DNA from: Verrucomicrobiales bacterium
Lineage (GTDB): Bacteria > Verrucomicrobiota > Verrucomicrobiia > Limisphaerales > Palsa-1400
NCBI GenBank assembly: GCA_003138485.1
Contig: PLGF01000083.1
Location: 33,163-97,162, forward strand
DNA length: 64,000 nt
Direction of reading: 5' to 3'
Positions 39,401 through 48,659 of the stretch are shown here, one piece after another. Position 1 is the first letter of the stretch. Every line of letters begins with the position of its first letter. A program made the position numbers and the translations under genes. A model generated the notes under the pieces. It was not told the DNA's origin, ran no database searches, and saw only the letters and a program-made list of their open reading frames with translations.

Positions 39401-40864
39401 CTAGCGCGCCCCCTTTCCCAGGAGGACCACCCAGATCGTGCGCCAAAGAATCCGGCAGTCCAGCCCCAACGACCAATGGTCGATATACTCGAGGTCCAAC
39501 CTCACCCAATCCTTGAAATCGGTCACGTCGTTCCGGCCCGACACCTGCCAGGTGCAGGTCAGGCCCGGGCGAACGCTCAGGCGCCTGCGGTCGGCCAGGT
39601 CGTCGAACCGTTGCACCTCATGCACCGGCAGCGGCCGCGGCCCGACCAGGCTCATCTCAAAACGCAGCACATTGAACAACTGGGGTGTTTCGTCAATGCT
39701 GAACTTGCGCAGCCATCTGCCCACCGGCGTCACGCGCGGGTCTTTGGACACCTTGAAGACAGGCCCGGACATCTCGTTCAGCGCGGCCAGCTCCCCCTGC
39801 AACTGCTCCGCGTCAGTCACCATCGAACGGAATTTGTACATGACGAATGGTTTCCCGTTCAAGCCCGCCCGCTGCTGCTTGAAAAAGACCGGACCCGGCG
39901 AAGTTGACTTGATTAAAATGGCCGCCGCGATCATGAAGGGCGAAAAAACCGCCAGCAAAACCAACCCGCCCAGAAAATCCATCACCTGTTTGATAAGCCG
40001 CGGCCAGGTGGTCTCCGGCCCGCTGCGAAAGACCAGCACCGGACGCCCGTGGAAATCGTCCACGCTGGGCCGCGACCCCTGGGCCTTGAGAAAGCCCGCC
40101 AAGAGCCAGGTCTCGATCCCTTCCAACTCGCAGGCGTGAATCGCCTCCTCCACCTGGCCAAAGAGAGTGTGCCGCGCCGCGATGACCACGGTGTTGATCG
40201 CGTTTTCGTGGAAGCACTCCGCCAAATCCTCTTTTGACGTGTGGTTCAAATCGAATTCCCCCCAAACCTCCAATTCCTGCATCCCCTGGCCGATCTCCTC
40301 CCGCAAACGCCGGGTGTCCTCGGCCACTCCCAGCAGGATCACCCGCCGCCGGAATTGCGCCTGCCCCAGCTTCGTGCGGTAGGCCGCGCGCAGCAACTCC
40401 TCCTTCAAAAACATCAGCCCAAAACTGCAAAAGCCGAAGAGCACCAGGACTCCGCGCGCCGCCTCCACCTTCAACATGAACACCATCAGGATCAGCCCCA
40501 CCGAGCAAATGCAGCACGATTTGCCCAATTGCCACGCCACCTGCCGCATCGGCGAAAAAACCGGGCGCTCGTAAAAACCCTGCCATTCCAGAACCAGCGG
40601 CGTCATCGGTATCACCACCAGAAACAACCAGAAATACTCCGGCACAAATGGCTTGATCTGATCGACCGCGCGCGTCAATAACCGCGCCCCGCTCCAATCC
40701 AGCCCAATCAAATCCCCCAGCCAAACGGCCCACCGGCCCCACATGGCAACGGTCTCCCCCCAATGAAAACGAATCAAGTGCGCCAGCCACAAGCCCAACG
40801 CAAAGACGCCCCCGTCAATGAACTGATAGACCTGCACCCGAAGTTGGCGGTCTCGACGCAACAT
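39401..40864 (-). CDS. Undecaprenyl-phosphate sugar phosphotransferase (exosortase-associated type)
   Basis: This 487-residue polytopic enzyme moves a sugar-1-phosphate onto undecaprenyl phosphate, the first step of exopolysaccharide repeat assembly at the inner membrane. Four hydrophobic segments lie in the first 130 residues, then a soluble CoA-binding-like domain (about 140-290). The catalytic domain begins with a membrane segment at about 295-320 and carries [39 protein letters not shown] and [13 protein letters not shown], all hallmarks of the WbaP/PglC family. It lies between EpsI and the decarboxylase gene in the same direction. Confidence 0.92.
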   Translation of the reverse strand: MLRRDRQLRVQVYQFIDGGVFALGLWLAHLIRFHWGETVAMWGRWAVWLGDLIGLDWSGARLLTRAVDQIKPFVPEYFWLFLVVIPMTPLVLEWQGFYERPVFSPMRQVAWQLGKSCCICSVGLILMVFMLKVEAARGVLVLFGFCSFGLMFLKEELLRAAYRTKLGQAQFRRRVILLGVAEDTRRLREEIGQGMQELEVWGEFDLNHTSKEDLAECFHENAINTVVIAARHTLFGQVEEAIHACELEGIETWLLAGFLKAQGSRPSVDDFHGRPVLVFRSGPETTWPRLIKQVMDFLGGLVLLAVFSPFMIAAAILIKSTSPGPVFFKQQRAGLNGKPFVMYKFRSMVTDAEQLQGELAALNEMSGPVFKVSKDPRVTPVGRWLRKFSIDETPQLFNVLRFEMSLVGPRPLPVHEVQRFDDLADRRRLSVRPGLTCTWQVSGRNDVTDFKDWVRLDLEYIDHWSLGLDCRILWRTIWVVLLGKGAR

Positions 40865-40867
40865 CTT

Positions 40868-40924
40868 GATTCACTTTATGAGCATTGGACTGTTGCCCGG
40901 CCCCAAGGCCAGGCACGATTCACT
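40868..40924. repeat. Hairpin flanked by an 8-bp direct repeat
   Basis: In the 63-base gap between epsI and the sugar transferase, GATTCACT occurs at 40868-40875 and again at 40917-40924. Between the copies is an 8-bp stem with one G-T pair and a four-base loop (40895-40902 and 40907-40914). The arrangement could be chance, a processing site or a tiny insertion scar. Confidence 0.35.
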
Positions 40925-40927
40925 CTT

Positions 40928-41695
40928 TCATGGCTGGACCGCGACCGGCGAGAGACGCCCGGTCGGCTTGCCCTTGACCACCTGAAAGTCCGGCACTGAC
41001 GCCCGGATGAATCGTTCTAATCTCTCAAATGTGGCCTGCTCCCGCCCCGGAAGGCAAGTCGCAAAATAAGTGATGTACGCCCACCTTTCCAACTCCCCCT
41101 TCTCCACCATCGTCCTGGCAATCGACCACAATCGCGTCCCCTGCTCGGAAGTAATCTTGTCCGCGGTCACAAACCAATAGACGTACACACCGCTCATCAT
41201 CATCGGCTGGCCTTGCTTGTCACGCGCCCGCATGGAAGTCGTCAATTTCATGGCCGGTAAATCGTAAGCATAAGGCCGGTCCATGTGCAGTTGCACCCGT
41301 TCGGTTCGATCTATGGTCCAGTTCTGCCCGACCAGGCAATACTGCGGCTGATGAATGCTCGTGCGGTCCGTCCCCATCAACACCACCGTAAGCATCGCCT
41401 GGAACCCGTCCGCGCTCCTGTAGAAGCGCCGTCCAAACGTGGTGTCCCTGGGCAGCCCGTTCAACTCCGCCCCGGTGATCGGCAGGTTCGTCCCCGCTCC
41501 TCCCTCAATTTCACGCGGCAAGAGCACACTTTGGCGGGCCACCATTTCCCCATGCTCGCCGTAAAGCGGGACCGGCCCCACAAGCACCCCCGGCGCTCCC
41601 AGCCGGTGCGTGGCGCTGACCTCCTGCAAATACCCGCCAGTCGCCGCCATCATCCCCAAGGCGGCGCCAAATAAAGCCCATTGCGCGGCTTTCAT
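40928..41695 (-). CDS. epsI: EpsI-family exosortase-associated protein
   Basis: This 255-residue protein has an N-terminal hydrophobic segment (about residues 5-22) and a soluble extracytoplasmic domain. The phrases LPRDTTFGRRFY, HQPQYCLVGQNWTI and VYVYWFVTADKITSEQGTRLW match the EpsI domain, often found fused to or next to exosortases. Its start ATG at 41695 overlaps the exosortase stop by four bases. An upstream in-frame extension lies inside the exosortase gene and is rejected. Its biochemical role is not established; association with exosortase-linked surface polymer production is. Confidence 0.85.
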   Translation of the reverse strand: MKAAQWALFGAALGMMAATGGYLQEVSATHRLGAPGVLVGPVPLYGEHGEMVARQSVLLPREIEGGAGTNLPITGAELNGLPRDTTFGRRFYRSADGFQAMLTVVLMGTDRTSIHQPQYCLVGQNWTIDRTERVQLHMDRPYAYDLPAMKLTTSMRARDKQGQPMMMSGVYVYWFVTADKITSEQGTRLWSIARTMVEKGELERWAYITYFATCLPGREQATFERLERFIRASVPDFQVVKGKPTGRLSPVAVQP

Positions 41696-42648
41696 GCTGT
41701 CCTGGGAGGCCCCTCTCTGAGCCAATGCCCCACTGCCAGCATGCAGCCGATTGCCAGCGAATACGTCACAAATCCAAACCACTCATGCACAAACATGGCC
41801 GCCTCCTGGTCAAACGCCTGTCTCACCAGCACGATCACCAGCAGCCGGATCAAATTGCACCCCACCACCAGCGGAATCGTCAGCGCGATCATCCCCGCCC
41901 GCTTCCAAATCGAGCGGTGAGCCAAAAACGCGAAAACCGTCGTCACCGCCAGCAACGCCACAAAGCTGCGGATGCCGCTGCACGCCGCCGCCACGTCAAA
42001 GTTGATCTTCCCGCTTGCATCAAAGAGCGTTGTCCCATGAGCCATTACCGGAATCCCCAGCACAAATCCGCAAATCCATGCCGTCAGCTTCACCGTGAAG
42101 ATTCGCAACGGCAGCGTCCAGCCGTCCAGGAAAATCCCGACCGGCATGCAAAAAACGAACAAAAAAAACGGAAAGAAGCTCGCCGCCAGCGTCCTCCATC
42201 CCCACGCCAATCCCACCAGGCTGTAAAGGCCAAAGAACAGCGCCACAAGCGACACACGGGGCTGCTCCGCGAGGAATCCGAGAATGTGCAAGACCAGGGC
42301 CAGCCCGGTGAGAATCAACCCCGGCCACCACGGCCCGGCCATTGACGCCGCCAATTCCTTCCGTTTGACCCAGAGCAACACAGCCACGACCGGCGGGATC
42401 AAATTCCCCTGGCTTGAATCCATCGAGGGCATGTTCCAGGCGTGGTACATCCAGAGAAACAACGAGGGCCGGGTCGTATCAAAATTGAATGAGCTGATCC
42501 CCCAAAACTCAAAGAGCACGCACCAGGCCGCCAGCAAACACAGAAAAAAGCCCTTCTCCGGCACCCGCGCCCAGTACCGTGCGAACTCCTCTGGAAAGGA
42601 GGCCTCCGGCGCAACCTCGGTTTTTGGGACAATGTCCATCGGCCACAC
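41692..42648 (-). CDS. Exosortase (EpsH/XrtA-like family)
   Basis: This is a 318-residue polytopic membrane protein with about eight hydrophobic segments. The proposed catalytic residues of the exosortase/archaeosortase family are present: Cys223 in AACSGIRSF, Arg268 in GCNLIRLL and His288 in MFVHEWFGF. Exosortases cleave or transfer C-terminal sorting tails such as PEP-CTERM and couple the protein to a surface polymer. It overlaps epsI by four bases and heads a four-gene locus with the sugar transferase and decarboxylase. The start shown is GTG at 42648; ATG at 42639 is equally credible, with AAGG eight bases upstream. Confidence 0.88.
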   Translation of the reverse strand: MWPMDIVPKTEVAPEASFPEEFARYWARVPEKGFFLCLLAAWCVLFEFWGISSFNFDTTRPSLFLWMYHAWNMPSMDSSQGNLIPPVVAVLLWVKRKELAASMAGPWWPGLILTGLALVLHILGFLAEQPRVSLVALFFGLYSLVGLAWGWRTLAASFFPFFLFVFCMPVGIFLDGWTLPLRIFTVKLTAWICGFVLGIPVMAHGTTLFDASGKINFDVAAACSGIRSFVALLAVTTVFAFLAHRSIWKRAGMIALTIPLVVGCNLIRLLVIVLVRQAFDQEAAMFVHEWFGFVTYSLAIGCMLAVGHWLREGPPRTA

Positions 42649-42782
42649 CTTACACCGTCACCTCCTCCGGGCGCAATCCCATCCGTTCACCTCCCGCCCC
42701 GTTCCCTCGCGCAATCTGTCGGGGCGGCCCCGCGTCCGCCATCTCCCTTGGGCCGCCAAAAACTACCGCAAATTGGCGCGGT

Positions 42783-42971
42783 TCAGGGTTGTTTGGTGTA
42801 AGGCGCGGGTTCTTCGCGGAGAGCGCTGGAATGAACCGCGCGGCCCCGGATGGCCAGTTCCCGTTCGCGCAAGGCATCAAGCAGGCGCAACTTCTCCCCC
42901 ACGGTCCGCGCCGCGAGCTCGCGCCGCAGGGCGCGTTTGCTTTCAAGAATCTTTTTCAATTTCGCGTCCAT
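42783..42971 (-). CDS. Small charged helical protein, possible partner of a lost nucleotidyltransferase
   Basis: This 62-residue protein starts MDAKLKKILESKRALRRELA and continues EKLRLLDALRERELAIRG, a highly charged helical sequence. From memory, similar small proteins sit beside nucleotidyltransferase-like genes in other bacteria; I could not check this. Its start lies inside the end of the gene upstream (29-base overlap), indicating coupled translation. No DNA-binding or catalytic motif is certain. It may be part of a toxin-antitoxin-like or mobile small-gene module. Confidence 0.55.
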   Translation of the reverse strand: MDAKLKKILESKRALRRELAARTVGEKLRLLDALRERELAIRGRAVHSSALREEPAPYTKQP

Positions 42972-43197
42972 CAGGCACTTGGCCGACAATCAAAAAAGTT
43001 CTGATCAACTCCCCATCACCGCAAACTGTAAAGCCGGGAAATCTCTTAAACCACTTGTCTGCCGGAACCTCAGGTTCGCTGTCCAGCCAATGCGCCAGCA
43101 GGGTGAGTTGTTCGTAAGAAATCCTTCGCTCGCGCATTCGCGCCAGGAGACGGGCAAGGAGCCGATCAGGGAGCTTCTCGCGACGAATTCCAGGCAT
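42943..43197 (-). CDS. Small protein of unknown function, middle gene of an overlapping triad
   Basis: This 84-residue protein has a basic N-terminal half (REKLPDRLLARLLARMRERR) and a second half with LLAHWLDSEPEVPADKWFKRF and GFTVCGDGELIRTFL. The family is unrecognised. It overlaps its upstream neighbour by 32 bases and its downstream neighbour by 29, so the three genes are tightly coupled. A role in a toxin-antitoxin-like module is suggested only by size, overlap and position. Confidence 0.55.
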   Translation of the reverse strand: MPGIRREKLPDRLLARLLARMRERRISYEQLTLLAHWLDSEPEVPADKWFKRFPGFTVCGDGELIRTFLIVGQVPDGREIEKDS

Positions 43198-43411
43198 CGG
43201 CTGGCCCGCCGTGGAATCCGCGCACTATCTCTGTCTGCAAACGCTCGGCTTCGTGGGAACCTTTCGCCTCGACCATTTGCCTTGCCAGTTCGCCCAACTC
43301 GTCAGGGGTCAGCCGGCGGACTTCCCCGGCTTTGCGGACAAAATCAATGACTCGATCCTGTTCCGCACGGGGCAGGCGTTTAATCTCTTCAATGATTTCC
43401 ACTGATGTCAC
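43166..43411 (-). CDS. Small antitoxin-like protein, first gene of the triad
   Basis: This 81-residue protein begins MTSVEIIEEIKRLPRAEQDR and continues with IDFVRKAGEVRRLTPDELGE. The opening segment is like that of small antitoxin-type proteins that pair with PIN or RelE toxins, which often have a phrase of the form I.E.I..LP..E. No toxin of those families is adjacent. It is the first of three overlapping genes, with the later two unrecognised. Confidence 0.55.
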   Translation of the reverse strand: MTSVEIIEEIKRLPRAEQDRVIDFVRKAGEVRRLTPDELGELARQMVEAKGSHEAERLQTEIVRGFHGGPADAWNSSREAP

Positions 43412-43733
43412 GTTACCAACTTACGCGACGGGGCATTCTCATGCAGCCGAGAAGGGAGACATTAACCATTGAACGGCAAGCCCAATCCGCTCTTTTTTCC
43501 GGGCAACCTCCCGTGTGCGTCTGAACGCCCGGTTCCGCCGCCCGTTGACCCGACATAAGTTGTCAACCACAGCTCCGGCGCACTGAAGGCGCGTCGGGTC
43601 AGGATACTCGATGCGCATCCGGCCTCAGATTCATCCGTCGCGCAAGTGCATGAAATGGACAAAGCTGATTCTGCTGAAAAACCTCCAGCCTGTTTTTTGG
43701 CGCGCTTCTTAACTGGTCGTGCTTGGAGGCGGC
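43412..43733. other. Intergenic stretch between the kinase and the small-gene triad
   Basis: These 322 bases hold no convincing gene. A 66-codon minus-strand frame (43462-43662) has no start context or recognisable protein character. The stretch would contain the promoter of the triad and the 3' end of the kinase transcript. I see no clear promoter or intrinsic terminator in it. Confidence 0.5.
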
Positions 43734-46631
43734 TTAGGCCTTTGCCTGGCGTGACGCGGCCAGTGCCTGGTGCAGAACGCCCAGCAGCGCGACGCTGCTA
43801 AAGGGCTTGGTCAACAGCGCCAGCAGGTCGAGGGTCTCCAACTCTTTGATGACCGTCCTCTCGCCCACCCCCGTCATGCCGAGAATTGGCAGTTGCGGGT
43901 CCAAGTTTCGCAAAGCCCGGACTAGCGACGGCCCGTCCATTTCCGGCATCATCATGTCCGTGAGGACCGCCCGGATCTCGGCCCGGTGCCTGGCAAAGAG
44001 AACCATGGCTTCGACCCCTTCAGCGGCGAGCACCACCCGGTAGCCATGTCTTTCCAGTGTGCGCCCGACCACACCGCGCACGCTGGCTTCATCATCCACC
44101 ACCAGGATCATTTCGCCCCCGGTGCGTGGCGGCAATGTGTCGCGCTCAGGCAGGGTGCCGGCCTTGGCTTCCAACGAGGCCGGGAGATAAAGCTCAAAGG
44201 TGGTGCCTTTGTCGATCTGGCTGTTTACCCGCACAAAACCGCTGTGGCCTTGCACAATGCCGAGCACGGTGGCCAGACCCAGGCCCGTGCCCTTGCCGAT
44301 TTCCTTGGTGGTGAAGAACGGGTCGAAAATGCGGTCAAGGTGTTCAGGCGGGATGCCCATGCCGGTGTCGGTCACACTCAGGCAAATGTAATGGCCGGGT
44401 TTGGCGTGGAGCATCACGGCGGCGAACGCCTCGTCGAGGGTCAGATTTTCCGCCGCCAGGGTGAGTGTGCCGCCATCGGGCATGGCATCGCGGGCGTTGA
44501 CGCAGAGGTTCATGAGCGCCTGGTTGATCTGGGTGGCGTCGCCGAGGGCCTGCCAGAGGTTCTGGGGCACGTTGACCCGCAGTTGGATGTTCTTGGGGAA
44601 GGTCTCGCGGATGAGCTTGTTCATCTCACCAAAGAGATGCTGCACGGGCAGGGGCTCGCATGCGCTGGGTTTGCCCCGGGCAAAGAGGAGCAGTTGCTTG
44701 ATGATGTCAGCCCCCCGCTGGGCGCAGTTTTCCACGGTGTGCAGCATCTCACGGCTTTCGGGATCGTCGGTCTTTTCGCGCAGGATCCGCATGCTCATCA
44801 GTATGGGCTGGAGGATGTTGTTCAGGTCATGGGCTACGCCACTGGCCAGCGCGCCGATGCTCTCCAGACGCTGGGCGCGGAAGAAATTGGCTTCGAGTTG
44901 CTTCCGCTCAGTAATGTCCTGCACTGTACCGGTCATGCGCCGCACCGGGCCGGAAGATTCCTTGACCGCGTGAATGATGGTGGCGAAGTGGTGGATGGGG
45001 CCGTGCGCGGGGTTGGTGCGGAATTCCAGCCGGCCTTGTTCGCCTGACTCTACAACTCGCTGATGAATCTCCATCAAACGCGTCCGGTCTTCGGGGTGTA
45101 CCATTTCAAGAAAATCAGTGAACTGGGGCGCGCCCAACGCCGGGTCACGATCAAAAAGTCGCAGCATTTCTTTTGACCATCTGCCTTTCCCCGCGGCGAG
45201 ATCAAGATCCCAACTGCCCATCCGGGTTATGGATTGGGCGGATTCAAGGTTGGACTGGCTCTCCCGCAGCGCGTCCTCCACGCGTTTGCGCTCGGTAATG
45301 TCGCGGAAAAACCCCGCCATGTATTTCTTCCCATCCAAAGTAATGGGCGCCGAACTGACGTCAGCGTAAAACAAGGTGCCATTCCGTCGCCGAACAGGGA
45401 CGTCCCGGGCTGTGGCGAGTTCGCCTCGCACCTGTTGCTCAAACGCCGCGCGAATCCATGACAGGGACTCTGGCGGGTGTATGTCGGCCAGCCCGAGGGT
45501 GCTGATTTCCTCGCGGGTGTAGCCCAGCATCCGGCACATCGTGTCGTTGGTGAGATGGAACTTCAGGGTTTCCAAGTCGGCCATCAGAATCCCGTCCGTT
45601 GCGTTCTCAAAAATAGCATGAAATCGCTGCTCGCTCTCCCGCAAAATGCGCTCGGTTGTCTTGCGTTTGGTCACATCACGCGAAATCACCATCACCTTTT
45701 CAGGCTTCCCGGCATCGTCCCGGATGATGTTGCCTTGAGACTCGATATGGCGCACCGAACCGTCCTTGAGCACGAAGCGGAATTCTGTGCGCAAACCCGT
45801 GTTGAGCCGGAGACTCTCCTTAAAGAGCCGGCGGACTCGCTCGCGATCCTCCGGATGAATCTCGGCAAAGGAATCGGTCCCACGCAAGGCCTCCGGCGGG
45901 CCGAGCACATCTGAGTAGGCGCGGCTGTTGAAAAGACGCTTGCCCTCGATATCCACAATCGCAATCAGGTCGGTGGAATTCTCGGTTATCAGCCGTAGCA
46001 TCTCCTGGCTTTCTCGCAGCGTCTCAGCCGCGCGCTTTTGCTCCTCCATGGAGCGACGGAGGATTTCGACGTCCGCCTGTTCCCGGCGCAAGGATTCCTG
46101 CGCCTGCTCGCGCTCAAAGTGGGCGCGGGCCAGTTCCCGCGAGCGCCGCCGCAGGTCCAGTTGCGTCATCACGTAGTGACTCAAGACATGCAAGGCTTCC
46201 TGATGCCGCGCAGACATCTCGCGAGGGACGCGGTCAATGACGCACAGCGTGCCCAACGCCAGACCCTCGCACGTGGCGAGCGGCGCGCCGGCATAAAAGC
46301 GGATGTGTGGCTCGGAGGTAACCAGTGGATTATCGGCAAACCGCTCGTCGAGGGTGGCGTCCGGCACAATGAACAGGCCGGGCTGATGAATGGCGTGGCC
46401 GCAGAAGGAAATGTCCCGCGCCGTCTCGGTGACAGTCAGGCCGACCCGCGATTTGAACCACTGCCGGTTTTCATCCACAAGTGAGATGAGCGCGATGGGA
46501 GCTTCGCAGATGTCCGCGGCCAGTGTGGTAAGTTCGTCAAAGGCTTCCTCCGGCGGCGTATCCAGCACTTCATACTGCCAAAGAACCTCAATGCGCCGTT
46601 TTTCGTCCGGCAATGGTGACGGAGTTTTCAT
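43734..46631 (-). CDS. Hybrid sensor histidine kinase (GAF, three PAS, kinase, receiver)
   Basis: This 965-residue cytoplasmic sensor has no membrane segment. A GAF domain lies at about residues 25-175 ([20 protein letters not shown]), then a coiled coil. Three PAS domains follow at about 209-325, 335-450 and 460-580, each ending in DITERK or DVTKRK. The phosphoacceptor His is in [12 protein letters not shown] near residue 602. The ATP-binding domain has [32 protein letters not shown] and [15 protein letters not shown]-terminal receiver (about 850-963) has VVDDEASVR and the acceptor Asp in [11 protein letters not shown] near 892. The start at 46631 matches the usual GAF opening ([22 protein letters not shown]). 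No response regulator gene lies adjacent, so the output is unknown. Confidence 0.93.
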   Translation of the reverse strand: MKTPSPLPDEKRRIEVLWQYEVLDTPPEEAFDELTTLAADICEAPIALISLVDENRQWFKSRVGLTVTETARDISFCGHAIHQPGLFIVPDATLDERFADNPLVTSEPHIRFYAGAPLATCEGLALGTLCVIDRVPREMSARHQEALHVLSHYVMTQLDLRRRSRELARAHFEREQAQESLRREQADVEILRRSMEEQKRAAETLRESQEMLRLITENSTDLIAIVDIEGKRLFNSRAYSDVLGPPEALRGTDSFAEIHPEDRERVRRLFKESLRLNTGLRTEFRFVLKDGSVRHIESQGNIIRDDAGKPEKVMVISRDVTKRKTTERILRESEQRFHAIFENATDGILMADLETLKFHLTNDTMCRMLGYTREEISTLGLADIHPPESLSWIRAAFEQQVRGELATARDVPVRRRNGTLFYADVSSAPITLDGKKYMAGFFRDITERKRVEDALRESQSNLESAQSITRMGSWDLDLAAGKGRWSKEMLRLFDRDPALGAPQFTDFLEMVHPEDRTRLMEIHQRVVESGEQGRLEFRTNPAHGPIHHFATIIHAVKESSGPVRRMTGTVQDITERKQLEANFFRAQRLESIGALASGVAHDLNNILQPILMSMRILREKTDDPESREMLHTVENCAQRGADIIKQLLLFARGKPSACEPLPVQHLFGEMNKLIRETFPKNIQLRVNVPQNLWQALGDATQINQALMNLCVNARDAMPDGGTLTLAAENLTLDEAFAAVMLHAKPGHYICLSVTDTGMGIPPEHLDRIFDPFFTTKEIGKGTGLGLATVLGIVQGHSGFVRVNSQIDKGTTFELYLPASLEAKAGTLPERDTLPPRTGGEMILVVDDEASVRGVVGRTLERHGYRVVLAAEGVEAMVLFARHRAEIRAVLTDMMMPEMDGPSLVRALRNLDPQLPILGMTGVGERTVIKELETLDLLALLTKPFSSVALLGVLHQALAASRQAKA

Positions 46632-46673
46632 TGTGCCGCAGAACACCAACAAGCCCTTCCTGAACCCTGGTAA

Positions 46674-46704
46674 ACTATATTTCTTTTCCTGCCCGATTTG
46701 CCAA
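46674..46704 (-). promoter_or_regulatory. Candidate promoter of the hybrid histidine kinase
   Basis: On the minus strand TTGGCA (46704-46699) and TATAGT (46679-46674) are separated by 19 bases, slightly longer than the usual 17. They lie about 40 bases upstream of the chosen start. This supports the start at 46631, since longer frames would begin inside or upstream of the promoter. Confidence 0.3.
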
Positions 46705-47024
46705 TCGACATTGCCAATTGAAACTTCAGCCGTTTCAGCAAGCCTATTATGCTCCGCCACGTTGTCAAGGCCAAAACTCCTTCAAAACCCTTCATGAACG
46801 CATGACAAGAATTTCCACCTTTCTGGTAGGGGAGAGCTGCAGACGGAACTGGATAGTCGATGCCCGCTTTGCGGGCTGCTCTGCCCTGAATTCTTGGGCG
46901 GCGCAGCAGCGCCGTCCTTCCGATGGCGTGAAGATTTTTGTCATGCGCCCCTTTCCTGGGTGGCAACTTGTCAAGCCCCAACGTCTTGTTGGTGAGCTTT
47001 TTGCGCGAGGCATTGGGGGAAAAC
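46705..47024. other. Intergenic stretch with short hairpins
   Basis: No convincing gene is present. Small perfect stems occur, for example CCCGC-TTT-GCGGG near 46864-46876 and GGCGC-AGCA-GCGCC near 46900-46913. Open frames here on the minus strand are Arg/Pro-rich and look like GC-driven noise. The stretch may be the eroded remainder of the two broken genes to the right, or a repeated extragenic element. Confidence 0.4.
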
Positions 47025-47126
47025 TCAGTGAAACGTCGCGCCGACCGCGCCGCCGATGGCGTAGCGTTCAATCATAGCGTCAGCCTGCATCTGGTTGATC
47101 GTCTCCATGGCTTCTTTGATGTCCAT
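47025..47126 (-). pseudogene. N-terminal remnant of a nucleotidyltransferase-like gene
   Basis: A 33-codon frame reads MDIKEAMETINQMQADAMI and then ERYAIGGAVGATFH before a TGA. ERYAIGGAVGATF is, from memory, the opening of a family of nucleotidyltransferase-like proteins in which GATF(Y) is followed by LEP and an acidic catalytic segment. Here the frame stops one residue after GATF and the downstream sequence is not recognisable, so the gene is a fragment. It diverges from the next remnant only six bases away, suggesting a rearrangement junction. Confidence 0.55.
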
Positions 47127-47132
47127 ATTAAC

Positions 47133-47966
47133 ATGGCCCGGCCGCAAAAACTAATTGCCGCGATCAATCAGTATCGGCACCGGCGCTGGTGGAAACTGAT
47201 CGATCAAACCTAGGCGGCGCACGGGGACGATCTGCTGGCGCAGATTACTGCGATTCAGACCCAACTGGAAAGGGCAAGCCGGTGGCGGATCAGAGGTTTC
47301 GCCGCGTTTTACGTGGAACAATTGATTCGCGCGCTCGACCCGCGAATTTGGTTTGCCGGTTACTTCATTACGAGCAATTACGCCGACACGGATTTCGCGG
47401 TGGTGGCATGTTCGCTGATTCTTTCGGGAAAGAGGGCTTTCGAGGATGTAATGACAAATCCGGCGGGACTGGCGTCGCGCAAGATACCCAAAGGCGTGCC
47501 GGTCGCCAAAGTACGGACGTTGTTCAGCGAGCCGCACAACAAGAAAACGGGAAAGAAGCTGTTACTCAAAAGGGATTTCCGTGCGCGTTTTGCGGCAGCA
47601 AAGGCTTTGTTTGTTCGCGAGACAGTGGGAATAAGGCGGACTACCGGGGTCTATGAAGAACTCAAGAGCCAATTCTGGAACCGGCAGGACGCGCAACGGG
47701 GCAGCGCGCAAGCCTTTGAGCGCCTGCGTCCGATCGCGGAACCTTTGGCGGAGAATGGACATCCTGGAGCGCAGCTTTACCTGGGCTGTGTTTACTGGCT
47801 TGGAAAGGGGACTCCAAAGGACATCGATAAAGCGATCCGATATGAGGGGCGTGGCGCGAACATGGATTTGTGCGAGGCTCACCGCTGGCTGGCGAAGGCC
47901 GCCGCCAATGGCTCCGAACCGGCCAAAGAGAAACTGGCGAAAATGGCGCTCAATGGCGCTGCCTAG
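47133..47966 (+). pseudogene. Sel1-repeat-containing gene interrupted by an in-frame TAG
   Basis: The frame starts at ATG 47133 (MARPQKLIAAINQYRHRRWW), meets TAG at 47211-47213 and then stays open to 47966 in the same phase. The part before the stop and the part after it (DDLLAQITAIQTQLERASRW) both read like one helical protein. The C-terminal part has a Sel1-like repeat: LYLGCVYWLGKGTPKDIDKA and AHRWLAKAAANGSEPAKEKLA. A shorter product from GTG 47313 (217 residues) could still be made. The family of the N-terminal part is unrecognised. I infer a decaying gene; a sequencing error at the TAG is the alternative. Confidence 0.55.
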
Positions 47967-48059
47967 CGGGATAAAGACAGCAGCCGCAAGGTTCGCCCGA
48001 GCCAAAGCGTCGCGGCGGTTTTTACCCATAACGTGTCGTTTGCGACCTTTTATGGGAGA

Positions 48060-48659
48060 CTACACAGACACGATGGCGCGCTCGTTTTTTATCAGGGGGC
48101 GCACGTCCACCGCCTCCATGCCGGCGGCGCGAATGGCTTCCAGGCCCAGTTCTGTATCCTCGTAGGCGCGGCAGTATCGCGGCGGCACGCCCAGACGGCG
48201 GGCGGCTTCCAGATAGATGTCCGGCGCCGGCTTCTGGCGGACGACGTCTTCGCTCGTGACGACGGCCTGAAAGAACCGCTGGAGGGCCAGGTGATTGAGC
48301 ACTTTGTCGATGACGGTGCGCAGTCCGCCGGACGCCACTGCCATCGGAATTTTTCCGAAGTTTTCCCGCGCAATGTTCACGATGACGGGGATCGGCTGGA
48401 TGTCCTGAAGGCGCAGGAGGTAAAGGTCTTCTTTTTCCCGCGAGGCGGCGACGGGGTCAAGCTGGCGGCCTTGTTCCTGGCCGAGCATTTTAAGAATGTC
48501 GCGCGAGGGGACGCCTCCCAGGGCGTAAAAGCGGTCTTCTGGAAAAACCAGTTGATGGCGCCGGGCCACCTCCTGCCATGCCTCCCAGTGCAGGGGCATG
48601 GTGTCGGCAAGTGTGCCGTCGCAATCAAAGATCAAGGCTTGTGGAGAAGTCAGAGTCAT
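48060..48659 (-). CDS. HAD-family phosphatase/phosphomutase (beta-phosphoglucomutase-like)
   Basis: This 199-residue cytoplasmic enzyme has motif I ALIFDCDGTLADTMPLHW (nucleophile Asp12, Asp14), a helical cap, motif II in MAVASGG, the conserved Lys in RQKPAPDIYLEAARRLG and motif IV in AYEDTELGLEAIRAAGM. This pattern fits the beta-phosphoglucomutase/sugar-phosphate phosphatase branch. The exact substrate cannot be read. Its ATG overlaps the prfA stop by four bases, so the two are translationally coupled. A longer in-frame extension runs through prfA in another phase and is not real. Confidence 0.9.
   Translation of the reverse strand: MTLTSPQALIFDCDGTLADTMPLHWEAWQEVARRHQLVFPEDRFYALGGVPSRDILKMLGQEQGRQLDPVAASREKEDLYLLRLQDIQPIPVIVNIARENFGKIPMAVASGGLRTVIDKVLNHLALQRFFQAVVTSEDVVRQKPAPDIYLEAARRLGVPPRYCRAYEDTELGLEAIRAAGMEAVDVRPLIKNERAIVSV

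Noticed and set aside
43462-43662. 66-codon minus-strand frame between kinase and small-gene triad
   Set aside because: It has no start context, family features or coupling to neighbours.
46628-47071. 147-codon minus-strand frame upstream of the histidine kinase
   Set aside because: It is Arg/Lys/Pro-rich with no domain and runs over the likely kinase promoter.
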